A DNA stretch of 64,000 nt from JAHDVS01 sp964370985 (GCA_964370985.1 CAYJLE010000009.1:23108-87107); one strand, 5' to 3'; positions 50,611 through 60,508 are shown, counted from the stretch's first letter. Program-made: numbers and translations. The notes: generated from the letters alone by a model not told the origin.

Positions 50611-51543
50611 CTACCTGCGGGGGCCGGGGCCCTCGGTGCGGCGGCGCTTGGCGCGGACCTTGACGTTCGGGCCCTGGTAGCGCAGCTCCATCTCGCGGAT
50701 CGGCGCCCGGAACGGCTCCTGGAGGAACGCCCGGTCGAGCGTCTGCTCGGTCAGCGTCCAGAGCGGCGGCCAGGGCAGCTCGGCGTCCCGCTCCGGCCAG
50801 ATCCGGTTGATCGTGCCGCGGGGCGACGCGACCCGCGTGTCGTCCGGGCGGCGGTGGACGCCGAAGACCTTGAGCGCCAGGTGCCCGAGGACGGCGAGCA
50901 CGCTGTAGGCCTCGGTCGGCTCCGCCTCTCCGAGCGGCAGCTCGAGACGGGCGGCGAGCACGCCCGCGTGGTTCGCGCGGTAACGCCCCAGGCCCACGTA
51001 GACGTCGGCGTGGGGAACGGCCCGCTCGCGCAGCTCGCGGCGGTGAGCCTCCGGCACGCCGGCCTCCTTGCCCTCGGCGGCGAGGATCGCGTAGGCGGCG
51101 CGGGCGCCCCAGCCGGCCAGCCGGCGCTGCTCGGCGACCGTGAAGCGTGCGGCCGAGCCCGTCACCATCGGCTCGAGCAGGGGCAGCGTCTCCTCGTCCC
51201 GGGCTGCCATCTCCCGCGCGCAGGCCTCGCACAGGCAGCGCGACGCATACTCGGCGGCCGCCAGCTGCGCGCGTTCCTCGATCGCTCCCTCGATCGCCTC
51301 GTGTAGCCGCTCGAGCGGCGAGCGGCCGGGCGCGGCGGCGTGCCTCGGCACGGAGACGGGGATCTCCTCACCCGGCGCGAGGACCGGAAGCGCGAGCGGC
51401 TCGCCGCTCGCTCGCAGGTGCTCGACCGGGCTGTCCGCGAGACCGGTCAGCCGCAAGGCCCACGCGGGAATCGCGGGGTCGTCCCGGGTCGCGGGCGCGC
51501 CGCAGTAGAGACACGGAACTGGCTTGGCGGCGCCGGATGCCAC
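50611..51543 (-). CDS. hypothetical protein with two CxxC motifs
   Basis: 310 residues, not recognised. CLYCGAP at about residues 11-17 and CLCEAC near 105 could bind one zinc. IPAWALRLTG, ITVAEQ/FTVAEQRRLAGWGARAAYAILAA, and a basic C-terminus (VKVRAKRRRTEGPGPRR) are visible; the first part looks like a small treble-clef style zinc module, suggesting nucleic-acid contact. GTG 51543 lies 6 bases after TAGTGT on the minus strand (51555-51550). Confidence 0.6.
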   Translation of the reverse strand: MASGAAKPVPCLYCGAPATRDDPAIPAWALRLTGLADSPVEHLRASGEPLALPVLAPGEEIPVSVPRHAAAPGRSPLERLHEAIEGAIEERAQLAAAEYASRCLCEACAREMAARDEETLPLLEPMVTGSAARFTVAEQRRLAGWGARAAYAILAAEGKEAGVPEAHRRELRERAVPHADVYVGLGRYRANHAGVLAARLELPLGEAEPTEAYSVLAVLGHLALKVFGVHRRPDDTRVASPRGTINRIWPERDAELPWPPLWTLTEQTLDRAFLQEPFRAPIREMELRYQGPNVKVRAKRRRTEGPGPRR

Positions 51544-51549
51544 GGGCGG

Positions 51550-51555
51550 ACACTA
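51550..51555 (-). promoter_or_regulatory. -10 element TAGTGT
   Basis: Minus-strand TAGTGT ends 6 bases before GTG 51543. Confidence 0.45.
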
Positions 51556-51621
51556 GCGCGCCGGGCCGGGTGCTGCACCGCCGACGCGGTTAAGCAGGAT
51601 CAAATTCGGTTAGCCACACTG

Positions 51622-51650
51622 TTGACTGACCGGTCCGGCGGACGTACGAT
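51622..51650 (+). promoter_or_regulatory. catabolic operon promoter with operator
   Basis: TTGACT at 51622-51627, 17-base spacer, TACGAT at 51645-51650. The spacer holds the palindrome GTCCGgCGGAC at 51633-51643, the same 11 bases found in the promoter at 58.9 kb. A bound regulator would block polymerase. GGAGG precedes the GTG at 51682. Confidence 0.7.
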
Positions 51651-51681
51651 CGAGTTCCGACCCCGACCCCGGAGGACGCCA

Positions 51682-52968
51682 GTGCCGGCATCGTTCGAGC
51701 CCGAGCTTCGCGGCCGCATCAACGGCCGGCGGGCGATCTCCCACATCGAGGATCTCGTCGCGACCGGCGACCGGTTCGTCGGCGGCGACGGAGACGGCCG
51801 CGCGGCCGAGCTCGTTCGGACGCGGTTTCGCGACCTGGGCCTCGACGTCGCCGACCGCGAGTTCGAGACGCTCGGCTACCGCCACGGTCGGGTCGAGCTG
51901 CGCCTCGGCGACGGGCGCTCCTTCGACGCGATCCCGCCCTACTTCTCGCCTCCGACCCCGCCAGGAGGCATCGAGGGCGAGCTCGTGTTCGTCGGCGGCG
52001 GCGAGGAGGCCGACTACGACGGCCTCGACGTCGAGGGGCGGATCGTCGTCATGCAGGAAGTCGGGTTCGGCTACTCGCGGTTCTGGCTCGGCACCTTCGT
52101 CGCGCTCGCGGCCCGCCGTGGCGCCGTCGCGATGATCGTGATCCACCCGCTGCCCTGGCCGTACCGGATGTCGCTCGAGGCGGGCAACGGCGAGCTCGCG
52201 AGCCGCTTCTGCAACGAGCAGCTCCCCGTCGTCTGCGTCTCCGGGATCGACGGCGGCCAGCTTCTCCACGCGATCGGCGCCGGCGGCGCCCGGGCGACGC
52301 TCGTGGTCGAGGCCGAGCTGCCCCGGGTCACGAGCTGGAACGTGAGCGGCACCCTGCGCGGCTCCGAGCTGCCCGACGAGGTCGTTCTCGTCCACGCCCA
52401 CCGGGATCACGGGCTCGAGCCGGGGGCGAACGACAACGGCTCCGGCTACGGCACGATGCTCGAGGTCGCGTCCGCGCTCGCCGGCTCGCGGCCGCGACGC
52501 TCGCTCGAGTTCCTCTGCACCACCGCCGAGGAGGGCGTCACGCCCGGCGTCGCCGCGTACATCGCGGCTCGCCAGGCCGAGGGCACGCTCGGTCAGATCC
52601 GGGCCGCGATCGACCTCGACATGTTCGGCGTCGGCGGCAAGGTGAAGCTCGTCGAGCTCGGCCTCTGGCCCGATCGGCCGCCGATCCCGCACACGGAGTG
52701 GCTGATGCGCCGCGTCGAGGAGCTCGCCGACGAGCTCGGCTACGACGTGGGGCGGATGACGGCGACCTGGGGCGTCGCCGAGTCCGGGCGGTTCCTGGAG
52801 GCCGGCGTGCCGGCGATCTGGTTCTGGAAGCCCGACGACTTCTACTACCACTCGGTCCACGACACCGCCGACAAGCTCGACGGGAACTCGCTCAAGGCGG
52901 TCGGGGACCTGACCGCGATCACCATGTGGCGGCTCGCCAACGAGGCCGGGCTGCCGCGAGAGTCCTGA
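51682..52968 (+). CDS. M28-family aminopeptidase-like zinc hydrolase
   Basis: 428 residues, no signal peptide, so cytoplasmic. A PA-type insert (about 85-215) precedes the M28 domain: VHAHRDHG, NDNGSGYGTMLE, CTTAEEG, AIDLDMFG and YYHSVHDTADKLD supply the usual two-zinc ligands (the first His-x-Asp is HRD). Aminopeptidase or N-acyl amino acid amidohydrolase activity fits. First gene of an eight-gene operon that also encodes an M24 enzyme and AKP thiolase; start GTG 51682 is set by GGAGG. Confidence 0.88.
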   Translation: MPASFEPELRGRINGRRAISHIEDLVATGDRFVGGDGDGRAAELVRTRFRDLGLDVADREFETLGYRHGRVELRLGDGRSFDAIPPYFSPPTPPGGIEGELVFVGGGEEADYDGLDVEGRIVVMQEVGFGYSRFWLGTFVALAARRGAVAMIVIHPLPWPYRMSLEAGNGELASRFCNEQLPVVCVSGIDGGQLLHAIGAGGARATLVVEAELPRVTSWNVSGTLRGSELPDEVVLVHAHRDHGLEPGANDNGSGYGTMLEVASALAGSRPRRSLEFLCTTAEEGVTPGVAAYIAARQAEGTLGQIRAAIDLDMFGVGGKVKLVELGLWPDRPPIPHTEWLMRRVEELADELGYDVGRMTATWGVAESGRFLEAGVPAIWFWKPDDFYYHSVHDTADKLDGNSLKAVGDLTAITMWRLANEAGLPRES

Positions 52969-52984
52969 CGAAAGGAGCACGGGA

Positions 52985-54181
52985 ATGTCGGTCGAGGACG
53001 TTGACCACGAGAAGCTGATCCATCTGCGCCAGGAGGGCGCGGTGCGGGTCTGCGAGCGCATCGGCGCCGATGCGCTGCTCGCGACCCAGCACGACAACGT
53101 TCAGTACATCGCGGACGTGCGCCGGTTCTTCGTGTACGGCTGGGAGCCGAACTCGATGGCGGCGATCACGCGCGAGGGGGCCGTCAAGTCCGTGGACTGC
53201 GGCTACCACGTCGCGCCCGGCCCGCACTGGGCGAACGAGGGCGCCTGGCTCAAGGAGCAGACCGGCTGGGACCACTTCTCCGTCTTCAACGCGAGCCTCG
53301 TCCACGCCCGCTACGCGGCCTGGGTGAAGGACGCGCTGGCCGCGCTCGGCGTCACCCGGGGCAAGGTCGGGGTCGACCGGGTCTCGTGGGTGATCCTCGA
53401 CGCGTTCCGCGAGGCGATGCCCCAGATCGAGTTCGTGAACGCGGAGGAGGCGCTCCTGTTCGAGCGGATCGTCAAGAACGAGGAGGAGCGCAAGCTGATG
53501 CGCGCCGCCGCGAAGGTCGCCAGCGAGGGCGTCCAGGCCGGCCTCGACGCGCTCGCGCCCGGCGTGACCGAGTACGAGGTCTCCGGCGCCTTCATGGGCC
53601 GCATGTTCGCGCTCGGCTCGGAAGGGGACGGCTTCTACCCGTTCCTCGCCTCGGGTGCGGTCACCGAGGGGACGCTCTACCCCACGAACCGCGTGCTCCA
53701 GGAGGGCGACGCGATCGTGATGGACATGGGCCCGATCGTGGAGGGCTACAACGGCGACTGCATGCGCACCGGCTTCATCGGCGAGCCCACGCCCGAGTTC
53801 AAGGAGCTGTACCGCGTCAACTACGAGGCGATGTACGCGGGGATCGAGACGATCCGGCCCGGGATCAGGATCTCCGAGGTCGACGCGGCCGTGCGGCGCA
53901 CCGCGCTCGCCCACGGCTACATGGAGAACCGCTTCGACACCGGCCACGGGATCGGCCTCAACTGCTGCGAGCTGCCGGTCTGCATGAAGGCCGGCACCGC
54001 CCCCGACCATCTCGACGTCGTGCTCGAGCCCGGAATGTGCTTCACGCTCGAGCCGCGCTTCTACAGGATGATCGACGACAGGACGTACATCCAGGCCGCG
54101 CTCGAGGAGACCGTCATGGTCAGCGAGACCGGCGTCGAGGTCCTGACGACGACGCCGTTCATCCAGGAGTGCCTGGCCTAG
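52985..54181 (+). CDS. M24-family metallopeptidase (Xaa-Pro type)
   Basis: 398 residues with an N-terminal creatinase-like domain (about 1-160) and a pita-bread catalytic domain. The metal ligands are kept: VMDMGPIVEGYNGDCMRTG (two Asp), HGIGLNCCELP (His), LEPGMCFTLEP (Glu) and ALEETVMVSETG (Glu). So an active metallohydrolase is expected: an Xaa-Pro dipeptidase, creatinase-like or ectoine-hydrolase-like enzyme. AAAGGAG before the ATG. Second gene of the operon. Confidence 0.88.
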   Translation: MSVEDVDHEKLIHLRQEGAVRVCERIGADALLATQHDNVQYIADVRRFFVYGWEPNSMAAITREGAVKSVDCGYHVAPGPHWANEGAWLKEQTGWDHFSVFNASLVHARYAAWVKDALAALGVTRGKVGVDRVSWVILDAFREAMPQIEFVNAEEALLFERIVKNEEERKLMRAAAKVASEGVQAGLDALAPGVTEYEVSGAFMGRMFALGSEGDGFYPFLASGAVTEGTLYPTNRVLQEGDAIVMDMGPIVEGYNGDCMRTGFIGEPTPEFKELYRVNYEAMYAGIETIRPGIRISEVDAAVRRTALAHGYMENRFDTGHGIGLNCCELPVCMKAGTAPDHLDVVLEPGMCFTLEPRFYRMIDDRTYIQAALEETVMVSETGVEVLTTTPFIQECLA

Positions 54182-54202
54182 CGACCGCGGAAGGAGAAGG
54201 AC

Positions 54203-55126
54203 ATGGCCACGCCGCGCTTCACGCGGGAGCTCCCGCTCCGGCAGGAGCTCGTCGACCAGGAGGCCCCGTTCCTCCTGCGCCCGCTCGGCGACGACCCGGA
54301 CGACCCGCGCAACTGGGTCCTGAAGGCGATCGAGAAGACCGGGCAGCCGCTCGAGGACGCGCTCCACACCTGGGCGCTCGGCTTCTCGCTCGAGCCGGGC
54401 CTGCTCTGGAACGCGATGGTCGAGGAGAAGGGCGAGGACGAGGCGCGCGCCGTCTGCGCCGAGACCTGGTCGCGCCTCTCCGAGGAGATCCGCGGCGCCG
54501 CGGAGGCGACATTCGCCTGGGCGAGTCCGGAGCCCCCGTTCGGGCTCTCGCTCGAGCTGGACGCGGCGGCGATCGCGGCCCGGCTCGACCGCTCGCCAGA
54601 GGATGCGCTCGTGTTCTGGAACCGGGCCTTCACCGCGCACGACCACGAGCTGTGGCAGGTGCTCGAGCACCGCTACGGCGCGCGGGAGGGCCTGATCGTC
54701 TACTCGCGCATCTGGGAGCAGCTCGCGCTCGTGTTCCTCGACTTCGTCAAGCAGGCGCTCGGGCTCGACGAGGTGCGCACGACGGACGATCTCGCCCGCA
54801 TGAACCGGGCCTACTGGGAGGCGATCGGCTGCGAGGTCGAGGACATCGAGACGACCCCCGACCGCCACGTCGCGGTGATCAAGACCTGCCCGTTCTGGGA
54901 CAACATGATCGACATGTACGGCAAGCAGGCGGCGAGCCGGATGCACCAGAAGACGATCGGCGCGACGTCGGCGAACTACTACCAGGCGATCATGAAGGCG
55001 GTCGGGCTCTGGGACGAGTTCTACGCGACCCAGGACGAGTACCGCTGTCTCGGCGACGGGCAGTGTCGAATGGTCTACGTGCGCCGCTCGGCGCTCGCCG
55101 AAGGGGAGGCGTCGGCCGGCTCATGA
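54203..55126 (+). CDS. hypothetical protein, V4R/ATC-hydrolase-like end
   Basis: 307 residues, no signal peptide. N-terminal two thirds are helical and Trp/Glu-rich. The C-terminus (AVIKTCPFWDNMIDMYG ... DEYRCLGDGQCRMVYV) has the Cys spacing and C-x-G-x-G-x-C-R-like ending of V4R and L-2-amino-thiazoline-4-carboxylate hydrolase-like domains. The exact family is uncertain. Strong ribosome site (GAAGGAGAAGG). Its stop overlaps the ATG of ortA, so its product probably acts with the thiolase or on its substrate. Confidence 0.6.
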   Translation: MATPRFTRELPLRQELVDQEAPFLLRPLGDDPDDPRNWVLKAIEKTGQPLEDALHTWALGFSLEPGLLWNAMVEEKGEDEARAVCAETWSRLSEEIRGAAEATFAWASPEPPFGLSLELDAAAIAARLDRSPEDALVFWNRAFTAHDHELWQVLEHRYGAREGLIVYSRIWEQLALVFLDFVKQALGLDEVRTTDDLARMNRAYWEAIGCEVEDIETTPDRHVAVIKTCPFWDNMIDMYGKQAASRMHQKTIGATSANYYQAIMKAVGLWDEFYATQDEYRCLGDGQCRMVYVRRSALAEGEASAGS

Positions 55127-55455
55127 GCGGCGAGGAGGGCGACGCGGACGGACGCGCGGGCGACTGGGCGGAGCTTCACCTCGTGCTGCTCGGCGCGGGC
55201 GAGCGCGCGCCGGGCCTGCCCCCCGAGACCGCCGGGGTGCCGCTCGAGGCGCGCGTGCGAGGCTTCCTCGAGCGCGACGCCCGGATCGGGGAGGCTGCGG
55301 CCGTGCGCACGGTGCTCGGGCGTCGCGTCGTGGGGAGGCTGCTCGAGATCTTGCCGCCCGCCCGCCAGACGTTCGGCCGGCCCGTGCCGGAGCTGCTCGA
55401 AGTCGGCGGCGAGCTCCGGGAGCTGACGCGCGCCGGGGAGCCGGGCGGTGCCTGA
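55123..55455 (+). CDS. ortA: 2-amino-4-ketopentanoate thiolase alpha subunit
   Basis: 110 residues. LPPETAGVPLEARVRGFLE and AAAVRTVLGRRVVGRLLEIL then FGRPVPELLEVGGELREL match the small OrtA subunit. With OrtB it cleaves 2-amino-4-ketopentanoate with CoA to acetyl-CoA and D-alanine, a step known from oxidative ornithine breakdown. ATG overlaps the previous stop (ATGA), and it overlaps ortB by eight bases, so the subunits are made together. Confidence 0.85.
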   Translation: MSGEEGDADGRAGDWAELHLVLLGAGERAPGLPPETAGVPLEARVRGFLERDARIGEAAAVRTVLGRRVVGRLLEILPPARQTFGRPVPELLEVGGELRELTRAGEPGGA

Positions 55456-56878
55456 CCGCTCGTTCGCGGCCGTGCTCGCCCGTCGCGACGAGATCGTCGC
55501 GGCCGCGCTCGGCATCGACTACGGGGCGTTCGAGCGCGGCGAGCTCGCCTTCGACTACGAGGCGCTGATGGCGAGCGCCGGCACGACGCTCGAGGAGGTT
55601 CGGGCGATCCAGCGGGCCGCGAAGGTCGGCTCGACGCCTCTGCTCGAGCTGCCCGCCCTGACCGGGCTCGCCCGGCTCGGCGCGCCGGCGGGCAAGGGGG
55701 CGACGATCCTGGTCAAGGACGAGGCGGCGAACCCGTCGGGCAGTTTCAAGGCGCGCCGCGCCTCCGTCGCCGTCCACGAGGCGGCCCGGCGGGGCTACCG
55801 CGGCGTCGTCGCCGCCACGTCCGGGAACTACGGTGCCGCGGTCTCCTCCCAGACGGCGATGCGCGGCCTCGACTGCATCGTGCTCCAGGAGGTGTACGAC
55901 TCGCTCGGACGCGGCCAGCCGGAGATCCTCGAGAAGGGCCGCGCGTGCGAGGCCTACGGAGCCGAGGTGTGGCAGCTCACCGTCGGGCCCGAGCTGTTCT
56001 ACGCGATGCTGCTCACGCTCGAGGAGACCGGCTACTTCAGCGCCTCGCTGTACACGCCGCATGCGGTTGCCGGGATCGAGACGCTCGGGCACGAGATCGG
56101 CGCCGAGGTGCTCGAGCGCTACGGCCGTCCGCCCGACGCGGTCGTCTGCACGAACGCGGGCGGCGGCAACGTCACCGGCACCGCCCGCGGGCTGCGCGCC
56201 GCCGGCTGCGACGCGACGACGGTGATCGGCGTCAGCGTCGATTTGCGCGGGCTGCGGATGGACTCCGACCGGGACTTCAACCGCAAGTCGTTCACGACCG
56301 GCCACACGGGCTTCGCGATGCCGTTCCTGCTCGATCCCGACCGCACGGACGTGCCTCGCAGCGCAGCCCGGCCGCTGCGCTACCTCGACCGCCACGTGAC
56401 GGTCACCCAGGGCGAGGTCTTCTACGTGACCGAGGCGCTCGCGCGACTCGAGGGGCTCGAGCGCGGCCCCGCGGGCAACACGTCGCTGGCGGCTGCGATC
56501 GCGCTCGCCCGCGAGCTCGACGAGGACGCCGTGCTCGTCGTCCAGGAGACCGAGTACACGGGTGCCGGCAAGCATCCGACCGCCCAGCTGACCTTTGCCC
56601 GCGAGCTCGGCATCGAGGTCCGCCGCGGCCACCCGAGCGAGAACGTGCCCGGCCGCGTGATCGCGATCCCCCGCTCCCCCGGCGAGCTGTCGGCCGTCGA
56701 GGTCGACCTCGACGAGATCCGCCGCGGCTACCTCAGGCGCGCGGTCGGCGACCGCCTCCTCGATAGCCTCGGCGACGTCGACCTCGAGTACCTGGCGGCG
56801 GAGGTGGGCGGGCTCCCCGTGGCCACGGTCGCGGGCTGGCTCGAGGCGGAGAGCCGCGGGGCGGGGGCGAGGGCCTGA
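55448..56878 (+). CDS. ortB: 2-amino-4-ketopentanoate thiolase beta subunit
   Basis: 476-residue PLP enzyme of threonine-synthase fold. PLP-binding Lys101 in NPSGSFKARRAS, phosphate loop TSGNYGAAVSS and TNAGGGNVTGTARG, then VTVTQGEVFYVTEALARLEGLERGPAGNTS and QETEYTGAGKHPTAQLTFARELG, blocks that are particular to OrtB. Together with the small OrtA just upstream this is a confident assignment by combination. Substrate AKP normally comes from 2,4-diaminopentanoate in ornithine degradation; those earlier enzymes are not in this window. Confidence 0.9.
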   Translation: MPDRSFAAVLARRDEIVAAALGIDYGAFERGELAFDYEALMASAGTTLEEVRAIQRAAKVGSTPLLELPALTGLARLGAPAGKGATILVKDEAANPSGSFKARRASVAVHEAARRGYRGVVAATSGNYGAAVSSQTAMRGLDCIVLQEVYDSLGRGQPEILEKGRACEAYGAEVWQLTVGPELFYAMLLTLEETGYFSASLYTPHAVAGIETLGHEIGAEVLERYGRPPDAVVCTNAGGGNVTGTARGLRAAGCDATTVIGVSVDLRGLRMDSDRDFNRKSFTTGHTGFAMPFLLDPDRTDVPRSAARPLRYLDRHVTVTQGEVFYVTEALARLEGLERGPAGNTSLAAAIALARELDEDAVLVVQETEYTGAGKHPTAQLTFARELGIEVRRGHPSENVPGRVIAIPRSPGELSAVEVDLDEIRRGYLRRAVGDRLLDSLGDVDLEYLAAEVGGLPVATVAGWLEAESRGAGARA

Positions 56879-56879
56879 C

Positions 56880-57419
56880 GTGTCGATCGGCGGCCGGATC
56901 AGGGCGATCCGCCAGCTGCGGGGGCTGTCGAGCACCGAGCTGGCCCGCGCCGCAGGCGTCTCGCGTGGCCTGATCAGCCAGATCGAGCTCGACCGGGCCA
57001 ATCCGTCGATCGAGACGCTGCGCAAGATCGCCGCGGCGCTCGACTCGCCGATCGCGTCGTTCTTCGACGACGCGCCGGCGGGCGGGGTCGTGGTGCGCAG
57101 GGGCGAGCGCAAGACCATGCGGATCCCGCGCTCGGGTCTCGTCTACCAGCTGCTCACGCCCGACCTGAACCGGCAGATCGAGTTCATCCTGATCGAGCTC
57201 GAGCCGGGGCAGGGCGGGACGCGCGTGCCCATGGGCCATCCGGGCGAGGAGGCCGCTCTCGTGCTGGAGGGGCGGCTGCACGTCTGGATCGGCGACGAGG
57301 AGCACGTGCTCGAGGCCGGCGACTCGATCGCCTTCAACTCCGGCATCCCGCATCGCGTGGAGAACCACGGCCCCGAGCGCACGACGCTCGTGTCCGCGAT
57401 CACGCCCCCCTCGTTCTGA
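56880..57419 (+). CDS. XRE-family regulator with cupin domain
   Basis: 179 residues. N-terminal helix-turn-helix (GGRIRAIRQLRGLSSTELARAAGVSRGLISQIELDRANPS), C-terminal cupin (VPMGHPGEEAALVLEGRLHVWIGDEEHVLEAGDSIAFNSGIPHRVENHG) likely to sense a small ligand. Typical of PuuR/SutR-like regulators of amine and amino-acid catabolism. Best candidate to bind the GTCCGgCGGAC palindromes in the two promoters of this region. One base separates it from the ortB stop. Confidence 0.92.
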   Translation: MSIGGRIRAIRQLRGLSSTELARAAGVSRGLISQIELDRANPSIETLRKIAAALDSPIASFFDDAPAGGVVVRRGERKTMRIPRSGLVYQLLTPDLNRQIEFILIELEPGQGGTRVPMGHPGEEAALVLEGRLHVWIGDEEHVLEAGDSIAFNSGIPHRVENHGPERTTLVSAITPPSF

Positions 57420-57436
57420 CGGAAGGAGCGGCCGAC

Positions 57437-57754
57437 GTGAAGTGTTTCGTGACGTTTCGCCTCAAGCCCGGGGTCACGCCCGAGCAGTACGAGGAGTGGT
57501 TCCGGGTCGAGAACGTGCCCGCGGTGCGCCGCATGCGCTCGCTCTCGAGCTACCGGGTCTGGCGCGCCACCGGCGCCATGGAAGGCGAGCCGCCCTACGA
57601 GTACCTCGAGGAGATGGAGTTCGACGACCAGGCGGCGTTCGACCGCGAGGTCGAGACGTTGCCCGAGATGGCCGCGATGCTCGAAGGCTGGCTCGAGCGG
57701 GTCGCCGACAACGCGGTCGTCTACGCGGTGGAGATTCCCCAGGACGCGCGGTAG
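57437..57754 (+). CDS. Dabb/EthD-like small protein
   Basis: 105 residues from GTG 57437 with AAGGAG upstream. KCFVTFRLKPGVTPEQYEEWFRVENVPAVRRM is a ferredoxin-like alpha+beta barrel start as in EthD and REDY-type proteins; a second helix follows (DREVETLPEMAAMLEGWLERV). Such proteins dimerise and often have catabolic or stress roles. No catalytic residues can be named. Confidence 0.7.
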   Translation: MKCFVTFRLKPGVTPEQYEEWFRVENVPAVRRMRSLSSYRVWRATGAMEGEPPYEYLEEMEFDDQAAFDREVETLPEMAAMLEGWLERVADNAVVYAVEIPQDAR

Positions 57755-57795
57755 TCTGCGCGCAGCGCGACGGAAACGACGGACAGGAGGGACGC

Positions 57796-58901
<1,106 letters not shown>

Positions 58902-58905
<4 letters not shown>

Positions 58906-58930
58906 TTTCGTCCGGCGGACACGTTAGCTT
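58902..58930 (+). promoter_or_regulatory. transporter operon promoter with operator
   Basis: TTGATT at 58902-58907, 17 bases, TAGCTT at 58925-58930. The spacer contains GTCCGgCGGAC at 58910-58920, identical to the promoter at 51.6 kb. It starts inside the last codons of the deacetylase gene. Confidence 0.7.
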
Positions 58931-58939
58931 CCCTAAACA

Positions 58940-59077
58940 ATGCTCACTATGACGGACGCTTTTCGCCGGAGACGGGCTCGCCTAACCCCCGGCCGGTGCG
59001 TACGTCGTATCGAGGTGATGGACGAAATCCCGGCTAGCCAGGGATCAATGCGGGGAGAGAAAGGAGCGGGAGCATGA
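58940..59077 (+). CDS. Arg-rich leader ORF of the transporter operon
   Basis: 45 codons. The ATG is 9 bases after TAGCTT, so it is at the start of the mRNA, and its TGA overlaps the ATG of the binding-protein gene. It includes AFRRRRARLTPGRCVRR (8 Arg in 17) with rare AGA and CTA codons. A control leader that senses arginine/ornithine supply, or simple translational coupling, would both fit. Downstream an AAAGGAG also serves the main gene. Confidence 0.5.
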   Translation: MLTMTDAFRRRRARLTPGRCVRRIEVMDEIPASQGSMRGEKGAGA

Positions 59078-60471
59078 CAGACGAAACACCCACCATCCCG
59101 GAGGAGACGCCGGAGGCGATCGAGACCTCGCGGGTCAGCCGGAGGAAGTTCCTCGGTGGCGTCGCCGGCGCCTCGATCGGCGGGCTCACCCTCGCGGGTG
59201 TCCTCGCCGCGTGCGGTGGCGGCGGCGACGAGGAGCCGGAGGCGGCGACGACGACCGCGGCCGGCCAGGATGCCACGGACAGCGCGAAGCCGATCCTGAT
59301 CGGCTCGGCGTACCCGATGACGACGTCCGACGGCGAGGAGATGAAGGGCGGCTCCGACCTCGCGATCGCGGAGATCAACGACCGCGGCGGGGTCGCCGGA
59401 CGCATGATCGAGCACGAGATCATCGACTTCAACAACTTCGACGGCGAGAGCATCACGGGCGCCTTCAACGACCTCATCGGCAAGGAGTCCGATGCGATCA
59501 TCTTCGGCTACCACAACGTGTACGAGCCGAACGACATCGTGGCCGCGTCCGGGATCCCGTTCCTGAACGCGTCGACGTCGAGCGACCAGGTCAACCTGCT
59601 CAAGTCGGACCCGGTCAAGTACAAGAACATCTTCCAGGCCGACCCGACCGAGTTGCAGTACGGCTATGGCTTCCCGGCCTTCCTCGAGGGCCTGATCGCG
59701 CAGGGGCTGTTCAACCCGCCGACCAAGACGATCCACATCTACGAGGGCGATATCCCGTACAGCTCGAACATCTCGAAGGCCTGCCAGGAGGTGGCTCCCG
59801 ATCTCGGCTGGGAGGTCGTGGGCATCGAGCCGATCGCGGGTACCGGCGGTCCCGTCACCGACTGGACGCCGATGATCGCGAAGGCGAAGGAGACCGGTGC
59901 GGCGGTCGTCTTCAACACGCACTGGAACCCGGCCGACCACGCGGCGCTGATGAAGCAGTGGGCGGCGGACGCGCCCGACGCGTTCCTCTACCTGCAGTAC
60001 GGCGCGTCGGTGCCCGAGTTCCTGGAGCTTGCGGGCGACGCCGCGAACGGTGTCGTCTGGGCGACGGTGCTCGGCACCATGAACGACGCGGTCGGCCTCG
60101 CGTTCCAGGAGCGCTACCAGGCAAAGTGGGGCAAGGCGCCCGGCTTCTCGAACGCCGGCACGGGCTACGACGAGGTCTACCTGCTCGCCCACGCCTGGGG
60201 CATCACGGGCGACACCCGGAACTTCGACGCCAACATCGCCGAGCTCAAGCGCAACGTCATGCGCGGCGTCTCGGGCGGCTACTGGTTCGGGCACGACGAG
60301 GCGAACTACTGTCTCGCCTACCCGGTCGAGACCCCGGACCCGTCGCTCGGGAACCCGCACCTCTTCTTCCAGATCCTGCCCGGAGAGGACGGGGCCCTGA
60401 GCCACCAGGTGATCTCGCCGCCGCCGTACATCCAGACCTCGTACGTGAAGCCGCCCTGGCTGAGCTTCTAG
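59074..60471 (+). CDS. Tat-exported substrate-binding lipoprotein
   Basis: 465 residues. N-terminal twin-arginine signal SRRKFLGG after an acidic stretch, hydrophobic core and lipobox LAAC, then a spacer and the type I binding domain (PILIGSAYPMTTSDGEEMKGGSDLAIAEINDRGGVAGR). It resembles UrtA/AmiC-type amide, urea or branched-chain binding proteins. Folding before export by Tat is unusual for this family in general but common in actinobacteria. It feeds the permeases and ATPases that follow. Confidence 0.9.
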   Translation: MTDETPTIPEETPEAIETSRVSRRKFLGGVAGASIGGLTLAGVLAACGGGGDEEPEAATTTAAGQDATDSAKPILIGSAYPMTTSDGEEMKGGSDLAIAEINDRGGVAGRMIEHEIIDFNNFDGESITGAFNDLIGKESDAIIFGYHNVYEPNDIVAASGIPFLNASTSSDQVNLLKSDPVKYKNIFQADPTELQYGYGFPAFLEGLIAQGLFNPPTKTIHIYEGDIPYSSNISKACQEVAPDLGWEVVGIEPIAGTGGPVTDWTPMIAKAKETGAAVVFNTHWNPADHAALMKQWAADAPDAFLYLQYGASVPEFLELAGDAANGVVWATVLGTMNDAVGLAFQERYQAKWGKAPGFSNAGTGYDEVYLLAHAWGITGDTRNFDANIAELKRNVMRGVSGGYWFGHDEANYCLAYPVETPDPSLGNPHLFFQILPGEDGALSHQVISPPPYIQTSYVKPPWLSF

Positions 60472-60508
60472 CGAGTCAGGCGAAGAAACAGAGGCTCGAA
60501 GGACGCAC

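Noticed and set aside
58931..59073. Riboswitch in the 135-base leader of the second transporter operon
   Set aside because: No known aptamer pattern was recognised; the leader is better explained by the Arg-rich ORF.
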